NCBI RefSeq assembly: GCF_900177675.1
Contig: NZ_FXWM01000001.1
Location: 2,675,001-2,739,000 of the forward strand
From: Bacillus sp. OV166
GTDB lineage: Bacteria; Bacillota; Bacilli; Bacillales; Cytobacillaceae
Length of the DNA: 64,000 bases
Direction: 5' to 3'
Shown: in pieces, positions 8,548 through 16,366 of the stretch
Layout of the letters: the number at the start of each line of letters is the position of its first letter
Position numbering within the stretch: the stretch's first letter is position 1
The notes under the pieces: model-generated
Seen by the model: the letters and a program-made list of their open reading frames with translations, nothing else
Databases searched by the model: none
What the model was told of the DNA's origin: nothing
Made by a program: the position numbers and the translations under genes

Positions 8548-9432
8548 TTAAGCTGCTAATAAGTGACTCCGGTATTGTGCCGGAGTCATTTTATTTAGGC
8601 TCCATTGATATCTGTTGGTGTTGTACTCCTCAATATAGGTTCCTATCAATCCCTGTAATTCCTCAAAGCTCTGACATGAAGAATAGTCTACTTCATCCTT
8701 TAAATGACCAAAGAATGATTCCATTGGGGCGTTATCCCAACAATTTCCCTTACGGGACATAGACTGAGTAAGCTTTAGCTTTTTCACTCTTTTTTGAAAT
8801 TCTGGATGCGTGTAATGGAACCCTTGGTCTGAGTGAATCATAGCTTCCGGATGAACTAGATCACCAAGTGCTACAGAGAGTTTATCCAATGTACAATAAA
8901 CAAGATCCATCTTTAATGTTCTGGACAAATGATAAGCAACAATTTCCCTTGTCGAGGAGTCCTTTACACAAGACAAATAAGCCGGTTGCGCTGCTCCATA
9001 GTACACATAAGTAATATCCGTTAGCAATACTTTTCCAGGCTCACCTTGGTCAAATTCTCGATTTAATAGGTTAGAGAGAGTCTTATGTTCTTGGGTAGCT
9101 TTAGCCATTTTTTTGTAAGGATTAATTTGGCGAACCTTTGCCACTAAATTAAACTTCCTCATAATCCGTCGGATTTTTTTGTGATTCATTTCCACAAAAT
9201 AGTCATTCTCTAAAATCATTTTGATAGTAAGTGCTCCAGCGAAACCCTTTTTCTTATTAAATATTTCCTTGATTAACTCATAATCATTCCAATCATTCTC
9301 TTCTCGCTCAGACCGCATGCTTTCAGCCTTTACCCAAGCATAATATCCACTTCTGCTTACCTCTGCCTTCTGACAGAGGAATTTCACCATATGTATAAGC
9401 CCAAACTTTCTAATAGTTTGTTCGATAAGCAT
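8548..9432 (-). CDS. IS3-family transposase OrfB (DDE integrase)
   Basis: 294 aa retroviral-integrase-type catalytic part. The N-terminal helical segment has the SRSGYYAW motif; the DDE residues are Asp in LLTDITYVYYG, Asp in MIHSDQGFHYTH and Glu in NAPMESFFGHLK, with the spacing of the IS3 family. The frame is -1 relative to orfA. The A-rich run at the end of orfA (complement of about 9450-9465) is a place for ribosomal slippage, giving a fused OrfAB; the sequence after the slip reads V-T-V-S-E-K-Y before the Met at 9432. Confidence 0.93.
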   Translation of the reverse strand: MLIEQTIRKFGLIHMVKFLCQKAEVSRSGYYAWVKAESMRSEREENDWNDYELIKEIFNKKKGFAGALTIKMILENDYFVEMNHKKIRRIMRKFNLVAKVRQINPYKKMAKATQEHKTLSNLLNREFDQGEPGKVLLTDITYVYYGAAQPAYLSCVKDSSTREIVAYHLSRTLKMDLVYCTLDKLSVALGDLVHPEAMIHSDQGFHYTHPEFQKRVKKLKLTQSMSRKGNCWDNAPMESFFGHLKDEVDYSSCQSFEELQGLIGTYIEEYNTNRYQWSLNKMTPAQYRSHLLAA

Positions 9433-9449
9433 ATACTTCTCTGAAACGG

Positions 9450-9896
9450 TTACTTTTTCTTCTTCTTCGCCTGCCTTTCTAGTTCGTCTAGCTTTTTTAA
9501 GAATTCAAGCTCCGCTTCTAGGAATTTAATTCGTGCTTCAGCTTTCTTTAAGTTATCCTCAACTGAAAGAGGCTTTGAAGAGGGTCTACCAGTGCTTGCT
9601 TTTCCACGCCTTTCTGTGAAGAAACCATCCTCCCCAAACTGCTCAAATGTTTTCCTCCAGCGTTTTAAACATTCACTAGGTTTATCAGACCCAATCATTT
9701 CTAAGTCAAATCCATGTTCAATAAAAATTTGGGCAGGTCCTTTACCATTTGAATTTTCTTTAATTGCTTCTACCTTAAATTCAGGCTTATATGCGATAGA
9801 ACGATCCGATACGTGTTGTACATTTGGATTCTGTTCTAGTAGTTTCATTTGAATTTCATTAAAAATAATTTTACTCATTATATGTCCTCCGCTCAC
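9450..9896 (-). CDS. IS3-family OrfA, helix-turn-helix protein
   Basis: 148 aa as the longest frame; an internal Met (MSKIIF) is an alternative start. The central ~50 residues fit the HTH type that binds IS ends, followed by a basic and glutamate-rich coiled-coil segment (~110-145) for dimerisation. It ends in five lysines encoded by an A-rich run, directly before orfB in the -1 frame, as in IS3 elements that make OrfAB by programmed frameshifting. Confidence 0.88.
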   Translation of the reverse strand: MSGGHIMSKIIFNEIQMKLLEQNPNVQHVSDRSIAYKPEFKVEAIKENSNGKGPAQIFIEHGFDLEMIGSDKPSECLKRWRKTFEQFGEDGFFTERRGKASTGRPSSKPLSVEDNLKKAEARIKFLEAELEFLKKLDELERQAKKKKK

Positions 9897-10060
9897 ATCA
9901 TTGAGTTTGATTATAAACGGGTTTTTGTGAAATGGACACAGAAAAACCCGAATAAGGGACTTTTTATAAAGTGTCCATTATTCGGGTTATAGTTCAGACA
10001 TTTCATGGACGGTTTTTTCAATCTCCTTTTGATTAGTTGAAAAATAGTATATTAGGAAAC

Positions 10061-10651
10061 CTAGTCAGAATTGATTTGATTCTCTTCTTGCTTTTTATTC
10101 ATTACGAAGAATGTCAATGGCTGGTCGGAACCGGTCATCAATTTATACACATAGGAAGAGGTAATCTTATATCCGTCATCTATCTTCGTGGCCAAATAAT
10201 TCGTCCGTTCAAACAGAATGGAACGGATATGATTGATTTGACGGGAAATTTTGTCCATTAGGGCTTCTTGATTGTCCAAGCGCTGTAAAACTCCGCCTTG
10301 AATTTCCTCTTGTTTAGTCATTTTTTTCGAAATTTCTTTTTGTAATTCCAGTTGTTTATTCAGTTGAATGGCAAGGTTATGATTAGCATCTTCATAACGC
10401 TCCAACCGACTTTGTAAATCATTTAGTTGATTTCCTACATGGTTCCATTGATTGAGGTGTGTTTCTTCTTGATGCTGTGATTGCATACCTAATTCAGATA
10501 AAGTTTTTTTGAGCGTAGTATTCGCTTTTTGCTGTTCATAAATTAATTGAGACAGGAAATCCTGTCTTGATATGACTTGATTCGATGCTTGTGGATTTTG
10601 TTTGTTTTTATAAACATCTGGATGGTCACTATTATTAATGAATAATCCCAT
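10061..10651 (-). CDS. Hypothetical coiled-coil protein
   Basis: 196 aa from ATG at 10651, preceded (minus strand) by GGCGGAGAGAGG. A longer frame to 10807 exists but runs over the terminator of the neighbouring HAD gene, so it is rejected. No signal peptide or membrane segment. Residues ~40-150 are rich in E, Q, K, L and N with heptad-like spacing, indicating a long coiled coil; the tail (SSYVYKLM...FFVMNKKQ) is not helical-repeat. No enzyme motif and no family recognised. It abuts the ppaC/IS3 locus in converging orientation. Confidence 0.65.
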   Translation of the reverse strand: MGLFINNSDHPDVYKNKQNPQASNQVISRQDFLSQLIYEQQKANTTLKKTLSELGMQSQHQEETHLNQWNHVGNQLNDLQSRLERYEDANHNLAIQLNKQLELQKEISKKMTKQEEIQGGVLQRLDNQEALMDKISRQINHIRSILFERTNYLATKIDDGYKITSSYVYKLMTGSDQPLTFFVMNKKQEENQINSD

Positions 10652-10742
10652 ACCTCTCTCCGCCTTTTTTTGTATTTGGTTGCAATATTTTATGCTTGAA
10701 AAACTAAAGAGGGGACATGATTGGGCTGTTGGAAAGGAAAGA

Positions 10743-10783
10743 GTGCAAAAAAAACAACGCTTGGAAAATTCCATGCGTTGTTT
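10743..10783 (-). terminator. Terminator of the HAD phosphatase gene
   Basis: Stem AAACAACGC (10752-10760) / GCGTTGTTT (10775-10783). Read on the minus strand it is followed by a T8 run (complement of 10744-10751). Confidence 0.8.
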
Positions 10784-10799
10784 CGATAAAATTTTATTT

Positions 10800-11621
10800 T
10801 CAAACAAGAGCCGGTGTTTTCAATACGAATTTTTCTACGACCTTTGCGACACCATCATTCATATTGCTGTCAGTGACAAAGTTAGCTTTTTCTTTAATAT
10901 CGTCTGGAGCATTCCCCATCGCAACACCTAAGCCTGCAAACTCAATCATTGCAAGGTCATTATAGCTGTCTCCAATTGCGATGACTTCTTCGCGCTTAAT
11001 CCCCAGCTGTTGAATCAAATGGCTAAGGCTTGTACCTTTCGTGACGCCATGCTCCGTAAATTCTAGAAAGAATGGTTTGGAACGCATGACACTTAACTGA
11101 CCAGCTAACTCTTGCTGCAGTTTTTCTTCTACATCTGCAAGTTTTGTTTCATCTTCAAGCATCAGCACTTTTACAACAGGTTCCGATACAGCCTCCACGA
11201 AACTGCCGACTTCAATTATTTCTAGGCCAGTAATTTCTCCTTCAATATTTGTGAATTGGTTTCCAGCCTCGGTAACAATATGATCCCCAACATACGTATG
11301 AATCCAAACATTTTCACGACGACTTACTTCATATAAATAGTGAACGACATCAGGCGATAAAGTGCTGCTAAACAGTTCTTCACCAGTTTGACAGTTAGTA
11401 ATTTTAGCGCCATTAAAAGAAAGAATAAAGCTGCCGAAATCATTCAACCGCAGTTCTTCAGCAATAGCATACATGGCTGACGTAGGCCGGCCAGAAGCTA
11501 ACACCACTTTCACTCCTAATTCTTGTGCATCCATAAGTGCACGCTTTGTGCGGTCAGATATTGTGTGGTCGTCCTGCAATAGTGTATCGTCTAAATCAAG
11601 TACAATCATTTTATAAGGCAT
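10800..11621 (-). CDS. Cof-type HAD-IIB phosphatase
   Basis: 273 aa haloacid-dehalogenase-type phosphatase with a C2B cap. Motif I is DLDDTLLQDD (residues ~9-18, nucleophile Asp9), motif II SGRP (~43), motif III Lys near 195 and motif IV GDSYNDLAM (~218-226). Members dephosphorylate sugar phosphates or flavin precursors; substrate cannot be assigned here. The start is supported by AAAGGAGAC just upstream on the minus strand. Own terminator at 10743-10783. Confidence 0.92.
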   Translation of the reverse strand: MPYKMIVLDLDDTLLQDDHTISDRTKRALMDAQELGVKVVLASGRPTSAMYAIAEELRLNDFGSFILSFNGAKITNCQTGEELFSSTLSPDVVHYLYEVSRRENVWIHTYVGDHIVTEAGNQFTNIEGEITGLEIIEVGSFVEAVSEPVVKVLMLEDETKLADVEEKLQQELAGQLSVMRSKPFFLEFTEHGVTKGTSLSHLIQQLGIKREEVIAIGDSYNDLAMIEFAGLGVAMGNAPDDIKEKANFVTDSNMNDGVAKVVEKFVLKTPALV

Positions 11622-11762
11622 TCTTGAAGTCTCCTTTAAACATATGTCATCTAACTATCTTACTATAAATCTAGTAAAAATACGTCCTACAATTGAATCC
11701 AATTCGTTTTGAGCCGAATAATATATTAAGAAATCCCATTAAATAATAGAAGGTGACAAGCA

Positions 11763-11918
11763 GTGTCTATTTTTAGTTTTTTTAATAATAAATGTGATAT
11801 TTGCAAAAGAAAGATCAAGCCCATACGAAAATATATTAATGATAAGGGCGAGACCATGAAAGTCTGTGTTCCATGTTCACAATATGCTGAACGGAGGGCT
11901 TTTCGAATAAAAAGATAA
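11763..11918 (+). CDS. Small zinc-ribbon-like protein, 51 aa
   Basis: Short gene read from GTG 11763, with GAAGGTG (11749-11755) 7 bases upstream. Two CxxC pairs (C-D-I-C at residues 11-14, C-V-P-C at 35-38) would bind one zinc; the remainder is basic (RKIKPIRK, RRAFRIKR). This looks like a small zinc ribbon that might contact nucleic acid or a protein partner, but no family is recognised. It stands alone between convergent-free spacers. Confidence 0.65.
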   Translation: MSIFSFFNNKCDICKRKIKPIRKYINDKGETMKVCVPCSQYAERRAFRIKR

Positions 11919-12104
11919 TAGTAGTTGTACTATTTTTGTACAATAAAATTACTTATAATGGTAAAAAATAATCCATATGAATATAACCATCAAGTTATCG
12001 AATAATAGGGAATCGACCTCTCAATTTTATGATGGGAGGTTCTTATTTAAAAAAAAATGTGTAATACTTAAGTGAACGTAAGTTATAAAATAAGGGGTAT
12101 TGCT

Positions 12105-12497
12105 ATGATTCACAATAAAACTATAAATTCAATACAGGGAAATGAGCTTCTTTCAAAAGTTAGAGAAATTGCGATTCAATTCCCAGAAGTAACAGAAGCG
12201 GTTGATAAATTTGGGCATACATCGTTTCGTGTAAAGGATAAACCATTTATAATGATGGGGGAAAACGAAGAAGGTGCTTCTTTAGCAATTAAAACACTAA
12301 AAACGACCCAACAGTTACTACTAGAACAGCCAGAAAGGTTTTTTAAAACTCGTTATATCGGGCAGCACGGCTGGACTTCATTATTTACCAATCAAGATCT
12401 AAATTGGGAAGAAATTGAGGGCTACATCAAAGAAGCTTTTTTGCAGACAGCTCCGAAGAAGCTTTCAAATGAAGTACTGGAGGCTTTTCAAAGATGA
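12105..12497 (+). CDS. MmcQ/YjbR-family protein
   Basis: 130 aa from ATG 12105, preceded by TAAGGGG; an in-frame GTG at 12072 has no good ribosome binding site. Features of the family: conserved F-G-H-x-S-F-R-V-K (residues ~36-44), LAIKTL, a central RYIGQHGWTSL and C-terminal aromatic/acidic residues. The fold is called double-wing-like; a DNA-binding role has been proposed for the family but is not proven. Its stop overlaps the start of the tag gene by ATGA, so the two are co-translated. Confidence 0.85.
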   Translation: MIHNKTINSIQGNELLSKVREIAIQFPEVTEAVDKFGHTSFRVKDKPFIMMGENEEGASLAIKTLKTTQQLLLEQPERFFKTRYIGQHGWTSLFTNQDLNWEEIEGYIKEAFLQTAPKKLSNEVLEAFQR

Positions 12498-13066
12498 ATC
12501 GATGCAGTTGGGTAAATCAGGATCCACTATATATTGATTATCACGATTATGAATGGGGAGTTCCGGTCTATGATGATCGCCTGCTATTTGAGTACTTAAA
12601 TCTCGAAGGTGCCCAGGCAGGACTAAGTTGGTACACCATTTTAAAAAAGAGAGAGAACTACCGGAAAGCTTTTGATAACTTTGAAGCGGAAAAAATTATT
12701 CGCTATGATGAAAAGAAAATCGAAGAATTGATCCTTAATGAAGGGATTGTCCGTAATAAGCTAAAAATCAATGCAGTCATTACAAACGCACATGCGTTTT
12801 TGAAGGTTGTAGAGGAGTTTGGCTCGTTTAGTAAGTACATATGGACCTTTGTTGGCGGTAAGCCTATTCAAAACCACTTCCGTGAAATGAAAGATGTTCC
12901 TGCAATCACGGATATTAGTGATCAATTAAGTAAGGATTTAAAGAAGCGCGGCTTCAAATTTGTTGGCTCGACCATCTGTTATGCGTTTATGCAAGCAACA
13001 GGGATGGTGAATGACCATATCGTGACCTGTGAATGTTATCAAAAAGCACATCAAATAATGAACTAA
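12494..13066 (+). CDS. tag: DNA-3-methyladenine glycosylase I
   Basis: 190 aa base-excision-repair enzyme that removes 3-methyladenine from DNA. N-terminal RCSW (Cys4) and the YHDYEWG motif (His17), together with the C-terminal HIVTCECY (His/Cys), form the zinc site known in Tag; the E-G-A-Q-A-G-L-S-W segment near residue 37 lines the base pocket. The start overlaps the upstream gene by 4 bp (ATGA). Confidence 0.95.
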   Translation: MNRCSWVNQDPLYIDYHDYEWGVPVYDDRLLFEYLNLEGAQAGLSWYTILKKRENYRKAFDNFEAEKIIRYDEKKIEELILNEGIVRNKLKINAVITNAHAFLKVVEEFGSFSKYIWTFVGGKPIQNHFREMKDVPAITDISDQLSKDLKKRGFKFVGSTICYAFMQATGMVNDHIVTCECYQKAHQIMN

Positions 13067-13071
13067 TGAAA

Positions 13072-13104
13072 AAAGCGATTATCTCAATGAAGAGACATCG
13101 CTTT
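13072..13104 (+). terminator. Hairpin after tag
   Basis: Stem AAAGCGAT (13072-13079) / ATCGCTTT (13097-13104) with an inner TCTC/GAGA extension; the T run is weak (CTTTCC), so termination may be incomplete. Confidence 0.6.
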
Positions 13105-13227
13105 CCTTAGGTTGTGTAAAGAAAAATATAAAGATGGCAATTGACAGTAAAAATAGAAATATCTCTGCTTTAGAGGGCTCGAACGTTGGGAGGTCTGTTA
13201 AAGACAATATGGCCACTTCCTTCTTAA

Positions 13228-13674
13228 TTAGATTAGAATTTCAGGATCGATTTCAAAATGTTCAGATACAATCCAGCGAAATTGAGTAAAGACTTTTTCT
13301 AAATCAGGCAATGTAGGTTCGTGTTTAGGAACTCCAAAAATAGGTCCTGTAATATTAATGCTAAACCTGCCTGGTCCTAAAAAGATACCTGACACATTTG
13401 TCTGATCGCTAATCAATAGTATGGCTAATAGGATATCCCCAATGTCCAATAACAAACTCAATGTTTTATTACCTGATTTACCTTCTAAACGGTCTCTTCC
13501 AGTTAGCGGCCCACCAACAGATAGGGCAAATCCTCCTGGTTCTATAACAAGTCTAACAACTGTCACTTGACCTGTTAATAATAAAAATGCCGTTATAATA
13601 TCAATAGTTCGTTGGATAGATATAACTGTTTGTAGGCCATTTTCTAAGTCACAACTACTTTTCAACGATTTCAC
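13228..13674 (-). CDS. Hypothetical protein with an internal duplication
   Basis: 148 aa, GTG start with a poor ribosome binding site (GTAGG), so the start is uncertain. Two similar ~35-residue blocks are seen: LLTGQVTVVRLVIEPGGFALSV-type (residues ~31-60) and LLISDQTNVSGIFLGPGRFSIN-type (~82-110), each ending in a G-G/T-G-P-(L/I) turn. The blocks alternate hydrophobic residues as beta strands. No signal peptide. Family not recognised; the gene stands alone and reads leftwards. Confidence 0.6.
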   Translation of the reverse strand: MKSLKSSCDLENGLQTVISIQRTIDIITAFLLLTGQVTVVRLVIEPGGFALSVGGPLTGRDRLEGKSGNKTLSLLLDIGDILLAILLISDQTNVSGIFLGPGRFSINITGPIFGVPKHEPTLPDLEKVFTQFRWIVSEHFEIDPEILI

Positions 13675-13797
13675 AACCTACTCAAATTAAACTCTTCATG
13701 TACAACGATAATGACAAGGATAGAAATCTGTGCAGCTAAAGGATTTCTTTTGTATATTATGAAATGAATAGAAGGATGCTCCTAATTTTACAAAAAT

Positions 13798-13825
13798 AAA
13801 GCCCATCACAACCGTGATGGGCTTT
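13798..13825 (-). terminator. Terminator (both strands, better on minus)
   Basis: Perfect 12-bp stem AAAGCCCATCAC (13798-13809) / GTGATGGGCTTT (13814-13825), 4-base loop. On the minus strand it is followed by ATTTTTGT and lies 26 bp past the stop of the 53-aa gene. Confidence 0.8.
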
Positions 13826-13850
13826 ATTGGCAATTAAAATGGCTTGCTTA

Positions 13851-14012
13851 TTACTGTGCAGGTTTATCAAGCGCGAAATCTGATGTGGGCAATGTAATGA
13901 TCTTGCCGCCAATTTGGACATGAATGGTGTCGTTGAAAATGGCTTTCACAATTCCCTTTAAGGAGATGGTTGAATTGACAGAGATTTTTTTGGATTCAGC
14001 TTGGTTTGCCAC
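13851..14012 (-). CDS. Small conserved protein, paralogue A (53 aa)
   Basis: Reads from GTG 14012 with AAAGGCG about 9 bases upstream. The sequence keeps N-Q-x-E-x-K-K-I-S-V-N-S-T-I-S-L-K-G-I-V-K-A-I-F-N-D-T (shown with x) and is nearly the same as paralogue B at 16367-16528 over the first 45 residues. It looks like a small all-beta protein, with a K-G-I-V core; no signal, no cysteine. Coding is supported by synonymous differences between the two copies. Function unknown. A TetR-operator-bearing promoter about 200 bp upstream points at it. Confidence 0.75.
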   Translation of the reverse strand: MANQAESKKISVNSTISLKGIVKAIFNDTIHVQIGGKIITLPTSDFALDKPAQ

Positions 14013-14205
14013 AATATCAACGCCTTTCGAAAATTGGTAGAAATATAGGAACTTATAGCAAAAAATTAAAATAAAGATACATTAAATTATTCGGAAAAAT
14101 ATTAGAAACTCCTGCTTTGGCAAGTGGATTTTTATAAAAAAATCGGTCATGTCTTGATCTATCTATATTGCAAAGGGGTGTTTAAACAATAATAGCGACT
14201 TAACA

Positions 14206-14219
14206 TGAACCGTAGGTCA
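14206..14219. promoter_or_regulatory. TetR-type operator, site 1
   Basis: TGAACCGTAGGTCA, an imperfect dyad matching site 2 at 14257-14270 and site 3 at 17855-17868. It sits just downstream of the -10 element of the leftward promoter. Confidence 0.6.
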
Positions 14220-14248
14220 AGTATCGCATTTTTGAATTTGTCTGTCAA
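14219..14248 (-). promoter_or_regulatory. Leftward promoter with TetR operator
   Basis: On the minus strand: TTGACA (14243-14248), 17-bp spacer, GATACT as -10 (14220-14225), then directly the TGACC half of operator site 1. The arrangement is repeated in front of the metallophosphoesterase gene. Only the 53-aa gene lies downstream in the right direction. Confidence 0.6.
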
Positions 14249-14256
14249 CGAAAACA

Positions 14257-14292
14257 TGAACTGTGGTTCAAATTTTAAAATCGTGGTATGAT
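14257..14292 (+). promoter_or_regulatory. tetR promoter overlapping operator site 2
   Basis: Operator TGAACTGTGGTTCA (14257-14270) has perfect 5-bp arms. It overlaps the -35 position (14264-14269) of a promoter with -10 TATGAT at 14287-14292 (17-bp spacer), 17 bp before the tetR start. Autoregulation is inferred. Confidence 0.6.
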
Positions 14293-14309
14293 ATATTTGA
14301 GGTGATAAA

Positions 14310-14975
14310 ATGCCAGACAGTGATGACCTATTAATTGGCGAATTCCCTTTTCTCCCAAAACAGGAACGGGCGCAACAAAAAAGAAATGCACTGCTCGAAA
14401 GTGGACAAATTTTGTTTATTTCTAAGGGGTACGAGCAAACTACTGCTAAGGAAATTGCTGCCCATGCAGGTGTTGCTACCGGTACCTTTTATCGTTATTT
14501 TTCAGATAAACGCCAACTTTTAATGTCATTATTAGAAGACAAATTAGACAAGCTTCTCCCACCTGAACCTAGTTGGATTTCCCATGATCCAGTATCATTA
14601 TTAGCATCACTTTTAGAAGCCCATAATAAACGCCTTAATGAGTTAGGGATACAGCGTGTGTTGCCTGAGCTAGTGATGAAAGATCCTGGTCTTGCTGAAT
14701 TTTTGGGTGACGCACGAAGGAAAATTCATTCGAGAATTTTGTTAGGGCTAAAACAAGCGGAAGAAAAAGGATTAACCTGGGAGGATCTCGATTTAGAAAC
14801 TGTCGCGTGGGCAATTTTAGTCTTAGTGGAAAATGGTCATGGGAAAGAGGGACAAACTGGGAAAAGAGCGGATTTTCTAGAAATTTCGAAAGTAATGTGC
14901 CGGATGGTTTTTCCACCAGATGTGTTACAGCAATTGCAAAATTCGGATGAAATGAATAATCGAAATAACAGCTAG
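14310..14975 (+). CDS. TetR/AcrR-family transcriptional regulator
   Basis: 221 aa. The N-terminal HTH (residues ~20-65: Q-K-R-N-A-L-L-E-S, TAKEIAAHAGVATGTFYRYF) is a clear TetR DNA-binding domain; the C-terminal ligand-binding helices are not diagnostic. ATG 14310 follows GAGGTGAT. Palindromes TGAAC-N4-GTTCA overlap its own promoter and recur at 14206 and 17855, so it probably represses itself, the leftward promoter and the metallophosphoesterase gene. The alarmone synthetase starts 14 bp after it and is probably co-transcribed. Effector unknown. Confidence 0.9.
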   Translation: MPDSDDLLIGEFPFLPKQERAQQKRNALLESGQILFISKGYEQTTAKEIAAHAGVATGTFYRYFSDKRQLLMSLLEDKLDKLLPPEPSWISHDPVSLLASLLEAHNKRLNELGIQRVLPELVMKDPGLAEFLGDARRKIHSRILLGLKQAEEKGLTWEDLDLETVAWAILVLVENGHGKEGQTGKRADFLEISKVMCRMVFPPDVLQQLQNSDEMNNRNNS

Positions 14976-14989
14976 AGAGGAAGTAACTG

Positions 14990-15730
14990 GTGAACTTTGA
15001 ACATAGTATTGACATGAAAGAACTTAAAGCCCTTAAGGTTGAACTGACGAGGTTTATGATGGCTTATAAGTTTGCGTTAGACGAAATGAACACTAAAATT
15101 AACATTCTTAAAGAAGAGTTTAATTATATTCATGACTATAATCCAATAGAACACGTGAAGTCACGGTTAAAGTCACCGGAAAGTATATTCAAGAAAGTCT
15201 ATCGGAAAGGCTATGACTTTTCTTTACCAGTCATTAAAGAAAAGATCAGAGATATTGCTGGTATAAGGGTTACATGTTCTTTTATTTCAGATATATATGA
15301 ATTAAGTAAGATGCTCGCTAATCAAAAAGACATACGAGTGGTTGATTACAAGGATTATATAAAAAATCCTAAGCCCAATGGCTACCAGAGCCTTCATTTA
15401 ATTTTAGAAATTCCGATCTTCATGTCTGACCGAGTGGAAACAACGAATGTTGAGGTACAAATTCGGACAATTGCGATGGATTTTTGGGCAAGCTTAGAAC
15501 ACAAAATCTATTATAAATATAACAAGGAAATTCCCGGACATATGCTTGATGAATTAAAAGAAGCTGCCACAATGGCAGCAGGTCTTGATCGAAAAATGGA
15601 AAGGCTTCACAGAGAAATAATAGAGATAAAGCATGCTGATCAAGAAGAGGAAGTAGAGCACATGTTATTAAACATGCAAAAAGAAAACATTCATATTCCA
15701 TTTTTAGAACCACTCCGCCCTAAAAAGTAA
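14990..15730 (+). CDS. ywaC: Small alarmone synthetase, YwaC/RelP type
   Basis: 246 aa with the single RelA_SpoT synthetase domain that makes (p)ppGpp (or pGpp) from ATP and GTP/GDP; no hydrolase, TGS or ACT domain. Motifs: HNPIEH-like YNPIEHVKSRLKSPESI (residues ~49-66), IRDIAGIRVTCSF, KPNGYQSLHL (substrate loop) and VEVQIRTIAMDFWASLEHKIYYKY (described in part; catalytic Glu and Gln). NPIEHxKSR favours the YwaC (RelP) over the YjbM (RelQ) branch. C-terminus is ~30 residues longer than usual and acidic. GTG 14990 has AGAGAGGAAG upstream. Coupling to tetR suggests stress control. Confidence 0.88.
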   Translation: MNFEHSIDMKELKALKVELTRFMMAYKFALDEMNTKINILKEEFNYIHDYNPIEHVKSRLKSPESIFKKVYRKGYDFSLPVIKEKIRDIAGIRVTCSFISDIYELSKMLANQKDIRVVDYKDYIKNPKPNGYQSLHLILEIPIFMSDRVETTNVEVQIRTIAMDFWASLEHKIYYKYNKEIPGHMLDELKEAATMAAGLDRKMERLHREIIEIKHADQEEEVEHMLLNMQKENIHIPFLEPLRPKK

Positions 15731-15801
15731 AATTTCTAGCGGAATAGTTTAACTAGCAGATATTCTTTAGCATTTTATTAACTAATGGAAGCGGTGTCGA
15801 T

Positions 15802-16263
15802 ATGATAAATGTTCAGGTTAAAGATGTTATATCAGCTAGTCCAAGTGCTTCCATTAAAGATGTAATGACATTGTTTGTTGGGAAAAAAATTGGCGGTTTA
15901 CCAATTATCGATGAGAATGGTGTGCTACGTGGATTTGTAACAGATGGTGACATTTTACGGGCAATCAGTCCATTGGATCGTCGGATTCATGATTATTTCT
16001 CTCTTATCACATATGTTGCAGAAGAAGACATGGAGAATCGGCTGAGTGAATTGGCTGACAGGGAAGTCATTAGGATTGCAAAAACCCACGGAATATTAAC
16101 AGTCCATCCTGAAGATGAAATGAAAAAAGTTGTCTCACTATTGTCTAAGCATCATTTTAAAAAACTACCTGTTGTTGATGAGTCTAATCATGTGGTTGGT
16201 GTAATCAGCAGGGGAGATGTCATTCGCAGCATTCAAGAAACGATTATTAATGATTGGCAATGA
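15802..16263 (+). CDS. CBS-domain-pair protein
   Basis: 153 aa made of two CBS motifs (residues ~7-60 and ~97-150; each ends in G-F-V-T-D-G-D-I-L or G-V-I-S-R-G-D-V-I). Such stand-alone pairs bind adenosyl ligands and act as sensors or regulators of partner proteins. No fused domain and no signal. It lies 71 bp after the alarmone synthetase and ends in its own terminator, so it may belong to the same transcription unit. Partner unknown. Confidence 0.88.
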   Translation: MINVQVKDVISASPSASIKDVMTLFVGKKIGGLPIIDENGVLRGFVTDGDILRAISPLDRRIHDYFSLITYVAEEDMENRLSELADREVIRIAKTHGILTVHPEDEMKKVVSLLSKHHFKKLPVVDESNHVVGVISRGDVIRSIQETIINDWQ

Positions 16264-16278
16264 TAGTCATGCCAATGA

Positions 16279-16314
16279 GACAGCCCTTCACATTAAAGTG
16301 TAGGGCTGTCTTTG
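16279..16314 (+). terminator. Terminator after CBS gene
   Basis: Stem GACAGCCCT (16279-16287) / AGGGCTGTC (16302-16310) with an inner CAC/GTG extension and TTT after it. Confidence 0.75.
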
Positions 16315-16366
16315 GAAAAAAAATATACTCCTAATGTTCCATAATAATATACTTTATAAAACTAAA

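Larger units (their letters stand above)
8501..9996 (-). mobile_element. IS3-family insertion sequence, complete, 1496 bp
   Basis: Both ends are visible: left TGAACTGTGACCC (from 8501) and right, read on the minus strand, TGAACTATAACCC (from 9996); over 27 bp the inverted repeats match at 21 positions. The 3-bp target duplication GAC is at 8498-8500 and 9997-9999. Two genes, orfA (9450-9896) and orfB (8548-9432), read leftwards. Near the right end a 10-bp perfect hairpin, ACCCGAATAA (9946-9955) / TTATTCGGGT (9978-9987), could block transcription entering the transposase gene. Both frames are open, so it may be active. Confidence 0.92.
8488..10019 (+). terminator. ppaC terminator split by IS3 insertion
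   Basis: ACCGTCCAT at 8488-8496 and ATGGACGGT plus T6 at 10005-10018 are perfect complements. Removing the IS (8501-9996) and one GAC copy restores a 9-bp stem with a 9-base loop directly after ppaC. The interrupted terminator is inferred from this reconstruction. Confidence 0.75.

Noticed and set aside
13134-13286. Possible 51-aa plus-strand gene (M-A-I-D-S-K-N start)
   Set aside because: Reads protein-like but has no proper ribosome binding site and overlaps the 3' end of the minus-strand gene at 13228.
14040-14200. Leader region between the TetR-controlled promoter and the 53-aa gene, possible 22-codon peptide
   Set aside because: No ribosome binding site in front of the ATG; left as untranslated leader.
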